From contig NC_084665.1 in the NCBI RefSeq assembly GCF_028389875.1, positions 118,872,602 to 118,936,601 of the forward strand: DNA of 64,000 nucleotides, written 5' to 3'. The notes under the pieces were generated by a model. It made no database searches and was not told the origin of the DNA. It was given only the letters and a program-made list of their open reading frames with translations. Shown here one piece after another: positions 1 through 12,900 of this stretch. Within the stretch, counting starts at the first letter, position 1. The number at the start of each line of letters is the position of its first letter. Made by a program: the position numbers and the translations under genes. Source of the stretch: Rhea pennata (taxonomy: Eukaryota; Chordata; Aves; Rheiformes; Rheidae).

Positions 1-138
1 TCTGTGTCCTTTTGACCCACCACTCCTCTTTCTGTGGAGAGGTAGATGTAGCCTGGCTCTTTAAAAAAACAGTAATAGCTGCACCCTCTATCTCTCACAG
101 AACATTTGACAAGTAGGATGTTTTAAATTGTCAAAATC

Positions 139-334
139 ATGAAGCAAACATACCAGAGGCTCTGTGTCCTGCTCCTCCTGTTGAAGCCTGTAAGGCAAAA
201 CTCCTGGAACTGGAAGGAGAACAGGGCAAGTAACTGGGAGCATGACTGTCAGTTCTTCTTAATAAATTATTTATTCAAAGTCTACTTTGAGTGCCAGGGT
301 TTCTACAGAATAGCCACCAGTCTGCTAACATCCT
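139..334 (+). CDS. Candidate signal-peptide exon of the ZP gene
   Basis: An ATG at 139 with A at -3 opens MKQTYQRLCVLLLLLKP, with a short basic start and a leucine-rich core like a signal peptide. Two donors are possible: GTAAGG at 190 (exon 51 nt, phase 0) or GTAAGG at 335 (exon 196 nt, phase 1). Only the second joins in phase with the acceptor before 460. The residues after the hydrophobic core do not look like a ZP-N domain, so this may be chance, and the true first exons could lie before position 1. Confidence 0.3.
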
Positions 335-459
335 GTAAGGTGTTTCATTAGCTGTAAATGGCACCCTGATGAAAAAGGGAAAGACAGCTGTTGCAGAATG
401 AAGACTCACTGGCAACTGCAATTGCCTGGCCTTCTGGGACTGTCTATCTAACTCAACAG

Positions 460-3400
460 ATGGTACCAGCTTCACTGATACTACATTAACATGGACTGTG
501 CCAAGCATTATCCCCACATTAGTGCTTCAAGAATCCACCTTTTTGTCTAAAAACATTTCAATGGGAGTCAATGGCCAAGTCATAGTAAACCCTGAGGAGA
601 AGAACTACTTACTGGAGCACAACAAGACACACATCAGAATAACTATCCCTATTGGAGCAGAAGGAGGCAAATTAAAGGTTAGTATGAACCTGTCACAGTC
701 TAACACAGTTGATGGGATGCATCATGGGAGAGGTTTCCAAATCATGACTCAGACAGTGATTGTTGCTTAAACTTCTAAGATACAAGAAATATCTGAAGAC
801 CTAGATGTTCCTTCTCTATGTTCTGGAGGCACTTACTTAAAATTAAGTATTTCTGATTAGAAAACACAATAGAAGCAAGAGGTTGTGTTTTCTGGATAAT
901 CTATAAACTAAAGCAATGATAATACCAATATACTAATAAATTAAGAGTGCCAGGGTTTCTGGGCACTGAACTTCAATCATCTACCTGTTACATTATGAAA
1001 ATGGCCCCCGGCATGCTTCTGGACTGGGTCAGTGAGCAATTTCCCAGATAATTTCCATGCAGTTGGCATGATTTAGCATGGGACAGAATTCACTCCTAAT
1101 ATGTAGTTTGGCTGCAGCTGTCCTTCTTTGGACACTTGGAAAGCTTTAATAGTATGGATGTCACTTAAGAGCTAGAAAACAGGCCCTGGCATTCTATAGT
1201 TTACTAGTACAGAGGCAGCGTACAAAAAAATGTTCATTAGAAAGGAGCTGGCAATATTTTCACTTGACTCTTTCTAAAGACAAAGTTGGTGTGACTTTGA
1301 TTTGTCCCCTTCAGAAGTTCACTTTTTGGTGTATCAATGGACACATACATTATTATATGTATTAGACAGACACAAGACAGAGTTAGTCTGAGGAATTGTC
1401 TGAAGTACCAACAAACTTTCAGAGTGAATCAGGATAAAATGAGATGCAAGGCTCACAGTCAAGGGATTGCCAAAATATATATATATATATATATTATTTG
1501 CTTACTAAAGTTAATAAGCAATGCTCCCCTGATGTCTCCTTACTGAGACCCTCAGGACTATCTGAGCCAAACATAGGCCAGTCAAGTGGTCTAAACAATC
1601 TTCTCACCCAGCAAAATCCATTCCAAACTGTCCCAGAATGCTGCTTTCTCTTTCTAGCATAAGATTTTTAATCATATTCAGCCATTGAATTATTAAGGCT
1701 TATTCACAAATTTTACCTCCATAGAGCTCTGTATCTGGTGGTGTGTATGGAGTCATTTATAGTATTGACTTGTTCTTGGAGCATACATGGACAGATGCAG
1801 ACTGGCAAACCACTAAGTATACGGTCATCAAATCCATCATTACACCCTTTATGCCACAAATACCAACTGTTATCAACAGTAAGTCATTCTTCTCATTGAT
1901 TTTTACCAGTGTCTTGTTTTTGCTGAGCTACATCTTATTCAATTTGACTTCTGTCACATACTCAGATTCACCAGAATGTTCTCAATTTGCACTTCCAATT
2001 TGCTAGCCAAAGACAAGATCCAAGATTTGATAAACCAAAACAATCCTGTTAGCCTTAATGGATGCTCCATCTATCACTCCTCTTTATGGGATAAAATGAA
2101 AATTATGAGTTGCTGATAAGAATATGTCTATTTCTGTCACTTTAACTGACAAATTTTTCTGTTGAGTGCTGAGACTCTAAAATAAAGCTGTTACATTGTG
2201 CAGTTATCACACTAGGGAGATGAACTGTCTGAGGACAGTGTCCACTGATGCCACCTTCTCCTCAGACTTGTATTCATTATCCCGGGAGCATAATGAAATC
2301 ACCTCATCAACCAGTGGTGCAGTAATGGTGTTTTACAATATTTTCCAATGCATTAAGACACTAGACATCTCTGGAGTTATCTGGATAACTGACAGAGGAT
2401 GAAAACTGTGAGCCTCTTAGGTTATAGTATGATAGTTTTTGCATATTTTATGTGGCTGAACTAGATTCTAGATTTCATTATAAGAAAGTCACTGCACATC
2501 AGAGCGCACCTCTAGAAAGTTACTGAACCCACTTCCTGTAGAGTTTTATGTACTTACTGTTAATCTCCTACAGCTTGAAGCAATTCTCATGTACTCACAG
2601 TATCTCAGATCTGACTAGAACACAAACATTCATTAATCAGAGCCATTAAAGAGATGGCTGTTGGCTAAGTTTCCTGGAACTTGAATGCGAGGCCACCCCA
2701 ACTGTCTTTGTTATTTGATCCACATCAGCAGTGATTTGATGTTCTCTCCCTACAGATACTCTGCCAGAGGAAAGGATATTTAATGTTGCATTTGGACACT
2801 TTCTTCCCGATGTCTCTCTGGTGACAATCTCAATAGGAAATGTGCCATTTACTCTAAGACAAGCACACCACCAGGGGTATAAGATTTATGAAACTCCTTT
2901 TTCTAATACAACAAAAGGATTTATCTTGGAAGTACCTTTTGATGATCCATATGTTCTAAAGGAGGTAAGATACCGCAGGTTACTTTAGAGGGTGAGTGGA
3001 AGTGGTAGAGCAGTCCCTTTTTAGAATAAGTCTCTGGCTTTTATTAACCAACAACTGTTCTACAATTATAGAGCTGTCAATGAGTCTGAGCTCATCCTAA
3101 TTAAGATTAGAGGTTTGTATGTCCCCACCTTGCTCTCCCTAGGTCTCTGGGAGAAGTGCAACACCAAGTGTGACTAGATGATATGAAATATGACTTCCTT
3201 TGGTGTCTGTCAGCATGGCTAATTTTCAAGTGCAACGCCCAGCAGGAAGAGGTTTGTCAAATCTCTATTAAATGCTGTCCCTTGAAACAGGAGTGCATTG
3301 GAAGAATAATCATCAGTTATTGCAATCCTGCAAACAGCAGTTACCAATATCAGTTATTCCTGAATCTATGTTTATGCAGAGCTGTTTGAACACTGGCATA

Positions 3401-6195
3401 GGCCACACCCACTGCAAGCAGGTACAGGCAGACTCAGGCTATTCTAAATGTATTTTTTTTCAAATTTCGGAGTATTTGTACTCTAAATATTTGTAAATAC
3501 CATAAATAGAGGGAAGGAATCTAATCTCTAATTTTAGTGGGAGGATACTTGCCTGCATGTCCTCTACAACTACCTGGACCAAATCACACAGACCTGTGAT
3601 GCTATTTTCTGTTGTAAGGAACAACACACAGGATTAGGACTTGTGCAACTAATTTTCAAGCTGCAGTCAAACCACAGTTAAAATGCATCAAGGGTCAAAG
3701 TAATCCAAAAAAAAATCAAAATTAAATTCAAATTAGTTTAATTCAAATTAAATATTTCTTTCAGGTTGAACAGCAGGTTTTGTTTTGGGGCACTTTTACT
3801 TAAGTAAATGAGGATGTTGAGAGAGATTTCTCAGAGCATCTCCTCATACCTTCTGCCTTACTGGCTACTCATTCTCCCGGGTTCAGATCCACACTCTGAG
3901 TAAAGAAGAACACAGATTTGGACCCCAATCTCCCTCAACAAGTTCTTTCACCACCAGGGTATAGAAGAAATACCAGTTTGTTCACTTCTGCCTCCATTTT
4001 CTGAACAGGCACTACATTCTCCACACTTACGTTTGGTCAAAATAGCTGTTGAACTCAGTCCAGGTTTCTGAATAGCTTTAGGCCAACAGAAACGATGTTT
4101 TTGGACACTGCACTATTTGCTGGGGAGAGGAGGGTGTCGTAATAATTACTTAGTGCTGCTCAGGATATAAATTCCTGTCTCTGCTAGAAGCCATTGCTAC
4201 TACAGCCTTACGCTTCTCTTTCTCTTTCAGTACGTGAATAAAAATGAAACAAAATACACCCTCCTTCTTAACTACACATTAAGTGTGGGTCCAGATATGA
4301 TACTCTATTATCATTCAGCAAAAATGGAATGTGTAATTGCTGATATCGGTAAGCTTTCTTCTGATATTAACTGGCTTTCATTAACAGTATGCATCAATTT
4401 TTCATCAAATTCAGTGAGAATGGAGTTAGGCTAAGGATGAGAGCTTTTGGGAAAACCCCACCCTTCAATAGTTCATTGTTGGCAACATAGCCAGCTTGCT
4501 GCTTTTCTGATGGCAGCTCTCTTGCATACTAGCAAGACAATCTGCCCTGAAGACACTGAGAGCAATAAAAGCTAATGAGTAAAAGAATCTGGCTAGCAAA
4601 CTCAGCAAACAAGATGCCTCATAACTTGAACATACATCTACTGGCAAAACTTTCAGACGTTGCTGTGAGTTTCAGCTTGTCCTCAAATGCAATTATGCCT
4701 CTGTGTCCAGGGCAAGATTAGCTGGCTTAAATAAATGTCTTTAACTCCAAAGATAGCGTTTTTCTAAGGAAGACAGTCATCTACTAGAAGTTGTACTTAG
4801 CAGGTTAGTCAAACAATCAGGAGCTAAGTTGGTATTTGCTCAAACTTCTTAGATTTTTGGATGCCATGAGGGTTACAGAGTCTCCTCACTGTCCTATTTT
4901 ATCTTCAAAACAGCTCTGGGTTCAACCCAAAGAAGGCTGACCAAAAATATATTTACATGCATAGCTGAGCTTGTCTTGCTGAAACAGGGAGTATTCCTGG
5001 AAGCAAGCTGGCAGACCATTCCTAAACCATGAGGATTCTGATGACTGCAGTTGTGAACTGTTATATCTGCAACACAGTGAAAAGACTACAGATCATGCCA
5101 GTATGCACATAACAACTCTGCTGTAGTGCCGAAGCAAAATTTACATGGCAGAAATCTGTAACTTAGTCAAAGAACATTACTCAAACCCTCATTCCTTGCT
5201 TACTTTCCATCTCACCTTCTTTCCGCAGAACTACCAGAAGCAGTTGGTTACTGTGATAGAGAAAACCTGTATCTAGCTATTCCTATTTTAGGCCTGCACC
5301 AGTACTGGAACCTATATATTGGTAACAAACTTCTGAACCGGCAGACTGCACTCACAAATGGGTATTTTGCAGCTACCAATTCTACCCATCTGATCTTGCA
5401 AATACCTTTGTTTGCTATAGGAGTAATCTATGAGGTATATAAACTGTATCATACTGCTCATACTGCCTTCTTTAAAGTATATAGGACTATTTGCTCATAG
5501 ACTATCCTAGAGTCAAAATTTGTGGTGCTATATTACTTGTACTATAAAACCTCAAAAAGGAATGACTCTACATGAGTGCAAGTAGGACAAGAGGTATCAG
5601 ACATGCACCCTTCTGGAAATGCCATGTATTATGTAATCTGCAATGCTAAGTTGTCTCTAAAAGGTACATACCAAGTCCTCAAAAACAAACTCCTCAGTAT
5701 TTTTAGTATGATGAGACAAAATGTCCCATCTGTACTGAGTCAGAAAAAAATATTTCAATATAGCCTTTATGAAAGAAGCTCTTTTAAGGGAACTTTTTTT
5801 TTTTTTTTTTTTTTCAGAAAAGTTAAAACATGGCAGGGAAAATTGATGCTGTAATAAATATCTGAACTCTTCTACAATAACAAGCCCAAACTTTTTTCTC
5901 TGTGACAATGACCAATTAATTCACACCTGAAAACTTCTGCCTCCATGTTACATCAGGCTTTAGTCTTCAGACTGACTTGTGACCTGTTAAAGTAACATAA
6001 GCTGAAGAGATGAATTTTGTACATACAGACCAATAACAAGCTTTGACAAGAGACCTCTTCCCTCACTTCCTTCACAGGACGTATCCTTTCAGAAAATCAA
6101 AGCAAGATTTGATGTTGCCCTAAGGAAAGCGAGAACTCTGGAGACCTTACAGATATTCTCCATTAGCTGCAATTTTAATTCTTCAGCATTTGTAG
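460..6195 (+). other. Three tandem ZP-N-like repeats, each a two-exon 1-1 phase module
   Basis: Repeat 1 is 460-677 plus 1725-1878, repeat 2 is 2756-2964 plus 4231-4348, repeat 3 is 5229-5434 plus 6078-6195. Each first exon runs phase 1 to 0 and is 206-218 nt; each second exon runs phase 0 to 1 and is 118-154 nt. The final ZP-N starts at 6276, again in phase 1. Shared traits include a central hydrophobic-G-N strand (MGVNGQV, ISIGNVPF, LYIGNKLL) and a late LEVPF/LQIPLF strand. Cysteine content falls upstream: repeat 3 has two (GYCDRE, SISCNF), repeat 2 one (ECVIAD), repeat 1 none. The repeat assignment is my inference from phase, length and motif register. Confidence 0.7.
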
Positions 6196-9100
6196 GTAAG
6201 TTGGACAGTGCCTGATCAGTAAAAAGATCTGTGACACTTTCCTTGAGCTTATAACCAACTCTCTGATTTTCTCAGTATGCCACCCAGATGGAACTATAAT
6301 GGTATCTGCCCAAATGAAGACAGTTCCTGCTACTGATATGAGTAAAACTAAACTAAGGGATAGCTCTTGCAAGCCTAAAGAATATAACAAAGGACATGCC
6401 TTCTTCAAGTTCCATGTCACTACCTGTGGCACTTCAGTACGGGTAAGGCTGTGGCAAGAGCAAATACATCTACAGGAAGCCTCTGTTTCTCCCACATTTT
6501 CTTTTTTGCTCCCCTGCCCCATCCCCTGAGAATATTCAGTTTTTAATAAGTTTCCCATACATACAGTTTGAAGGTGATCACATTATTTATGAAAATGAAA
6601 TCTCTTATGAGAAAGAGACTCTCCCAGGACAGAGCATGCCGACAATCACAAGAGATACAGACTACAGGTAGGAGACTGCCTGTCTCTGTGCACTGAAAAC
6701 ACCTGGTTTGCTACAGCTGATGGAAAATGAACACAAAAACTACCTCTTTTCCTATTACAGATTAACAGTCTTGTGCTACTACCGAGCAAAAGAGACACTG
6801 ATGCTAGGTGCCTTTGCTAGTCATTCTTCGATGCAGGTGTCACCTTCCTTTGGCTCTGGTACAGTGGTGCCAAGATCAAATATTGCAGGTGGGCAATCTT
6901 CTTCCTTCATTTTGAAACCTGTATGACTTTTTCAGTTCTAAGCTCCCTCTTTTAAGACTTGGCCTGCTTCCTACTAAAGGACCTCACAAACATTTTCTTA
7001 TCTGTAGTATACAGAAGGATAAGACAAGCCCTGAATGTAGCTTCAAGGGTGTCAAAAGGTATGTTTCCTTCTAAGAAAATCACAAAATTTCCAAATATGT
7101 TTTAATTTAAATAAAATTAAATAACAGTAAAATCCCCTGATGTTTTCTCAAGATGGATCTTTCACGGAATTCTATGAACCAAATATGGCAATACTCAGAC
7201 AATCCTTCGAGCCTGTGTTTCTTGAGGTTGAGCTGAAAGATGAAAGCCCTGAAGCAGAATTATACTTGGATAATTGCTGGGTAACTGGGTCTCTAGACTT
7301 CAACAGCACCCCAAGATGGAATATCACTGTGGATGGGCAAGTAGTTATTGAATGACCAACTTCTACACTGCAGAAATCCTGACTTCTTCTAGATCTGCTA
7401 ATCTGTTTTCTCAAATAGGTGTGAGATTAACAGCAATGAGTTTGTTGTGGAGTTCTGTCCAGTAACTGTTAGCAGCAGAGTGAAACATCCTTCGCATTTT
7501 AAAAGGCTAGCAGTAAGGACCCTGACACATCCATTGGAACAGGTAAGATTAAGAGAAAGGGCCTTACTCTGTGAACTTTTCTTTAGAGTAGTATCAATTA
7601 AGACCATTTTCTGAGCCAGATTGCTTAAAAAATAACCAATTTAAGTACCTCACAGACTTAAGACCTATACAGCAGACAGCCTAAGCAGCCTGATTGACAC
7701 ACAGCTTTAATTTAGTTCTCTTCACACAGTCACAGTTTCAGTCATTTAAGATTGGACTGACCGGAGTAAACAAAAGAGTTTGGTATGTAAATATGATTTT
7801 TATACGGTGTTTCTGACTTTTTATAGGGTCAGATTTATAACACTTCAACTCAAAATGTCTAGCACAAAAAGTCAACTAACGTACCATAGCATCCACATGA
7901 AATTCAGCTTAGCTGTCTCCCATCTATTCCAGACAGTCAACCATCTCCTCAGATGCCTGCCCAGTGGGGCAAGAAAGCAAAGGCATCTGGGTTTGGCCTT
8001 ATGCTGTTGAGATTATATCCTCCTCTAACAGGTCTAAGATGAGGAAATAAAACTGAAAGTGCTTTGTGCGTTCTGTAACCCAACTGACTGTACACTAGCA
8101 CAGGTATTGATACGAGCCATGGCAATACCCCTGCCTGGGCAGCCAAAGTAACCACATCATTTTTTGACTTGGCCCTTCATAAGGAGTTCAACTCATGAAC
8201 TTGCTAGAAATGAACATGATGCAATTCTGGCACGTGCTGCTTCCGAAGTGGGCAGCTGCCTCTAGCACCAGATTGAGTTTCGGTCTAGCTTCGATACGTA
8301 GCCTCACTGCAGCTCATGAGGTTTTAACTTCTCCTGTCTCAGCTTCTCAGTTACCAAACTGCCTGAGGGCTTATTTGACACCAAATTTGAAATGCAAGGC
8401 AAGTTCAGCTAGAAGGTGCCACATGCAAGTGTTCAGACAAGCTTAAATCTAATCAGCTGTAACTTCTGCAAAAGGCAAACAAAAGACAAAGCAATGCTCT
8501 GCAAGAAGAAATTTCATATAGACCAAGGGGTATTTTGTCTCATTCTCAGGTGTATGTGCACTGCTCACTGGCAGTCTGCTCTCCTACCAATATATTACAT
8601 GGCAGCCTCTGCAGAGGACAATGCAGCTCAAGCAAGGAGAGGAGAGGTAGGTGTTTAACAGAGAAAGAATCAATGTGAAACACACCTGGCCTGATGTTTT
8701 TAAGCTATTTAGGAACCCTGGTTTTGGGCAACTGAAACAGCCTGAGCATGGGCTTTGTAACATTACTCTTAGCTGGTACTTTAAAACATTAACACTTAAG
8801 TATAGAATTTCTGTATTCCTGAAAAACTACCCAAATGCACTGTATGTCATTCTCAGCCTTCCCAGGTCACCGTTCAGTGAGTCTCCAGGGCTACGTATTT
8901 GCTGGACCAGTCTGGATTGTCAATCCAGATCTAAGATGAAGGATGTAAACTAAAGTTGGTAAGAACCCCCAGTCTAATAATAACCTAGAGAGCTCACCAT
9001 GCTTTGTGGCACAAGCAATATTGTCATTCAAGGCCTTAGAACAATTAGTTCTGCGACACTGTCCTCTATCTGGGATCTGCTGCCTTTTCAAAAGCTTTTG

Positions 9101-9821
9101 GAGACTGAGGTATATAAAAGGGAGCAAGCAGGGTTTGGGGCTTCCTGGTCTAAGCTTGAGTCCACAAGAGAGGAAACAAGGAGAGCTACCTGCCAGCCTG
9201 AGCATAGATGGCATGGCTCTGGAGAAAATGTCAGCAGGGGAGTGGGACATGTTACAGCTGGCCATAGCATGTAGTTTTGGAATTGGCTGTTATTTCAACA
9301 GGTTTTCCACTGGACTGGCGCAAACTGCCCCCAACAGTTATCACTACTCAATTGAAAGAAAGAATATGTGCAGAATATTAAAAACTAAAATTAAGGCATA
9401 CATCATTGCCATATTACAAATTCTTCTGAAGGGTCTAAATCCCCCAAACTGTTAGCGTATCATTTGTGTTTGGAAGACCAGAGCTATACAGCTATGTATC
9501 CTGCCTCACTCCTCATTTCACTGTGTATGTCTCTAACTGCCCCTGAAAGCTCTGCTGTGCTGGTTACTTTCTAGATAGTGCAACTGGACATACAAGTTAT
9601 TTCCTTCAGTGTCTACCAGAGCTATATTGCTTGAAGTGATCAGACAATGGGACTCAAGACAGCACTACAGCACAGAAAAGGGCTAGGGTCTGCTAACAAG
9701 ATTAGTAAATGTTCTAATCTATTGCCTCTGTGAAGTGGCTACAATGGAAAACAGGAAATCACCCGAGGCTGCAAAATAACATTTCCTTTCTCTTCCAGCT
9801 GATGGAATATGGACTTGTTGA
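460..9821 (+). CDS. ZPAX: Egg-coat ZP-domain glycoprotein, probably ZPAX (5' end not resolved)
   Basis: Fourteen exons join in phase: 460-677, 1725-1878, 2756-2964, 4231-4348, 5229-5434, 6078-6195, 6276-6442, 6567-6667, 6761-6888, 7008-7058, 7153-7336, 7419-7542, 8550-8646 and 9799-9821. They give about 632 codons plus stop with no frameshift. ZP-N begins at VCHPDG and continues with SSCKP, TTCGT and LTVLCYY. ZP-C shows LDNCW, DGCEI, EFCPV, VYVHC, AVC and LCRGQC, the usual cysteine order. KERRG near the end resembles a processing site. Many N-x-S/T sequons fit a secreted glycoprotein. ZP proteins polymerise into the vitelline (perivitelline) envelope. There is no trefoil domain, which argues against ZP1 or ZP4; several ZP-N repeats argue for ZPAX or ZP2, and linkage to TTC32/WDR35 leads me to ZPAX from recalled synteny. 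The ZP-family call is near certain, the ZPAX name about 0.6. No clear transmembrane segment was found, and the last coding exon is short and uncertain. Confidence 0.9.
1474..1495. repeat. (AT)n microsatellite
   Basis: About ten AT units in a ZP-gene intron. Confidence 0.95.
6276..8646 (+). other. Complete ZP module (ZP-N plus ZP-C) of the ZP gene
   Basis: Seven exons from 6276 to 8646 encode the polymerisation module. ZP-N holds four cysteines, in VCHPDG, SSCKP, TTCGT and LCYY. The linker and ZP-C follow, with cysteines in LDNCW, DGCEI, EFCPV, VHC, AVC and LCRGQC. The intron at 7337-7418 begins GCAAGT; the flanking frames join only if that GC donor is used, which restores the conserved Asp-Gly-Cys. 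Confidence 0.93.
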
Positions 9822-9925
9822 CCACTAGAATTATCCCAACCCTGATCATGGCTGTTTATTTCAATACTTCATAAAGTGATTGCCGATCCTCTCAACTGAA
9901 TATAAAGTGCAAATCTGAAAAGTCA

Positions 9926-9931
9926 AATAAA
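9926..9931 (+). terminator. Polyadenylation signal AATAAA of the ZP gene
   Basis: AATAAA lies about 105 nt after the proposed stop codon at 9819-9821 and is the first canonical signal downstream of the last exon. It supports ending the transcript near 9950. Confidence 0.6.
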
Positions 9932-9949
9932 AGTACATATGAAGTCATG

Positions 9950-12900
9950 TAACTGCAAAATACCTTCTTGCTAGCCTATCATCTGTCATCTATACTAACA
10001 CAGGCTCTGAAGAGTCAATCAGTCTCCTGCTTGGGGCCTCTTCCACATACAACACAATGGCATACATTTTTTTTCCTCATTAATATAGATTTTTGGTTAC
10101 AAAATTGCATCTAGCACTGACTTAAGTTTCTTGGAAATCTATTTGTCCCTTATTTTCTTCTAAGCAGCCCATGTGTAAAAAGGCCAAATACAAACTGGAA
10201 GAGGCTTAAATGCTCTAAAATTAGTAAAAAGAAAAATTTGCCTGGCATTTTCTTTTCTGTGCCCACTGAATTTTTTAAAAGAGATTAAAAATTAAAAAGG
10301 TTATTTTTTTACAGATCAAGGACAAACCAGACACACCCCCAGCTGCAGACCACTTTCAGCATGTGTCTGTACTGCAACTGAAGGTGTGACTGCAGCATAG
10401 CACAGCATATTGAATAACCCTTCAATATCAGTGAAGACTTGAAGTGAATATTAGTGAATAACTTGCACAGATGTCAGTTTAAGCTAATAACGCACATAGG
10501 CCCAGAATCTCAGACAGGTACAGCTTCTAGAGCTTGTATCTTCACAGGCTGATTAGATTGCATATGCTGATTAGTGCATATATCTGGCCTCCCAAAAGCT
10601 GCAGTCATTCCTGCGAATGCCTGAATAAATGTAGTCTTAAAGCTATATCTACTGAAAGACTAAGTCACACAAAAAGGAATTAGATGGTACTGAGATCCTA
10701 CGAACCCCTCCTCAGCAGCAGCCTGGGAGACACCTTTCTCTCTGCTGTATGAGCAGTGCACTCTACTGGCTGGAGCTAACACTGCAGCGTCAAGCCAGCC
10801 TGCTGCTTCCTCAACGTTTTCCAAGATGACACATTCCCCATTTTTAGTGTTAACAGTAACAAACTCATCACTTTCTATTATTTTAAAAAGCAATTTGAAA
10901 ATAGTGAATCAATAACTAAGAAAGAAACAATCTGTAAAGTGGTATGAAGGCTAAATAATAACTATGCTCACCCCTCTTTTTCCAGTGCTCCTAGGGCACT
11001 GTCTGTAGTCCACAAAGATGAACATCTGGCATGGTGTTGCATTACTAAGGTTCATGCACCCCGTGGGTCTTGCAGAGGAAAGTCATAGCCCTGCAGCACA
11101 TGGAACACCTTGTATCTTCTAATTTTGTCTTGGAAAGCCAGAAACAAGTTCAGCTGTGTTCTATACCCCTCCACTCAACACCAGGTAGGTGGCGAGATTT
11201 CTCTCTCCCTGATTTCCATAGCATTTCTATTTCCAGCATTCCAATAGACCAGCCAGAGAAATTTCACATCCTTAGTTGCCTGCTCCTAGTTTGGTTGCTC
11301 TTCTTGCCAAAACAATTCTTTCACACTCAGTTTCACTAGCATGTCAGACTTACTTGGGCACTCATTGTTTAGCTTTGGGGGCACCTCTTTCCCATTCTGT
11401 GATTCTGCCGTGCTATCGGCATGGCACACTGCTCAGCACCTTAGACTGCTCTCTCTTCTGATGCACTGCAGATGGAGCATCAGCATCTAATTCATCTCCT
11501 AGATTCCAGCTCAGACCTGTGGGCTTAAAATCTTTCTTAGATTTGGCCCTCAGAAACGACTTGGTTATGCCACTATGGTTGCAAGAGACTTTATTATTCA
11601 GCCAATGTAGAGAAAAGGCATTACGGAGATGTGAGAGACGTTAAGTATAAACTAACAGGCACACAAGAGTTTGCATACAAACTTGAAAATCACTGAACTT
11701 TGGATCACCCTTCTTCACAGGAATACAGGAATCTGACTTGAAAGCTACTGTTGCAGTTTTTGTCTATGGCAGGAATAAAATAGCTTTTCCTTCCTGCAAG
11801 GTACACTTGACAGGCCACATGTTTATTGTGCAACACAAAAACGTGAATGATGAAAAATCTGGTGGCCAGAAGCTGTAAACTGCATCAATCCCTGCTCATG
11901 GACAGGGATGTTACAAGGAAAACCTTGGAAATGATCCAAATGAGCACAACATGCTACTAGCTGGGCCTCCACTTGACCTGACCCCACAGCAAACTTCTCT
12001 GGCCAACTAGTCCTTTCAAGCACCAGGCTGAGGCTGACTGTTCTGCAGACCCAGCATCTGCCTCTGTTAAAAGGTGATCCTAGAACAAAGCAGCTCCAGG
12101 TAACAGCTGCAGTGAGAGGATTGCCTTTAAGATCAGGCTTGCTACAGATAATGAAAGCAGAGATATTAATTACCAGAATCCACTGGATCTGACCATGTCC
12201 TGTGGCAGTACCGAAAGAAAAACACAGTAGAAGGAAATTGCAGAATAATCTTCTCATACAAAAAACATCATCCTCCAACCAGCAGTCTTAAGTTTTGCTC
12301 AGTTTTTGCCTCCTCCTGAACTGATACACTCCCTTCCTGATAGTCCAAGGACACTAGCATCAGCCTAGCTAAGCTGGAAACAAAGGTGTTAATTCCCCAC
12401 ATTTTAGAATACTGTATCTTTCACTACTTATTTACTGTCAGTTATCTATTAAATGCGACAGTGCATAGCGCAGTCCTCAGTCAGCTCTATCAAGGATTTT
12501 TTAGTTCTTTAACACTGATTTACTGTTGTCCATTCACAGAGAAAAACCCAGGGAATATGAAAGTTGTCTTGAGAGGCCCCTTTCCCTCTTCAGTGTGCCA
12601 CAGCTTTCACTTTAGAATAACTCTTCTTGTTCTTCACACTGTGTTTCAAATAGTGATGAGAGAAATGTAAAACATTTCTCATACTGTTCTGTTGCCCCAC
12701 TTTTGGGCTGCTAGCCTGTCCTTTTGTTGTGTTTTCCTACCTTTCTTTAAAAGCCCTGCAACACTGCAAAATGGACAAGCGCTGCAACTCCTCCTCCTGT
12801 GTTTCCGCAGAAGGAAAAATGGGATACTAGGAAAAAACATAGGATGATGATGTTACTCTTTGCCAGGTTCTCTGAACAAGTAAGATCTTATAAGAGACTG

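Noticed and set aside
289-960. Exact 16-mer GAGTGCCAGGGTTTCT at 289-304 and 945-960
   Set aside because: Flanks diverge except for a short AATAAATTA; too short to claim a repeat family.
9006-9455. 149-codon plus ORF with TATATAAAAG at 9111-9120, possible separate gene or ZP transmembrane exon
   Set aside because: No domain, weak splice context and no upstream exon join. The short hydrophobic run LQLAIACSFGIGCYF is too weak to claim as a transmembrane exon.
10660-10893. 77-codon minus ORF
   Set aside because: No homology recognised and no splice or regulatory context.
11823-12278. 151-codon minus ORF
   Set aside because: Starts with a hydrophobic stretch, but no recognised family, splice or promoter context; likely a chance ORF in intergenic DNA.
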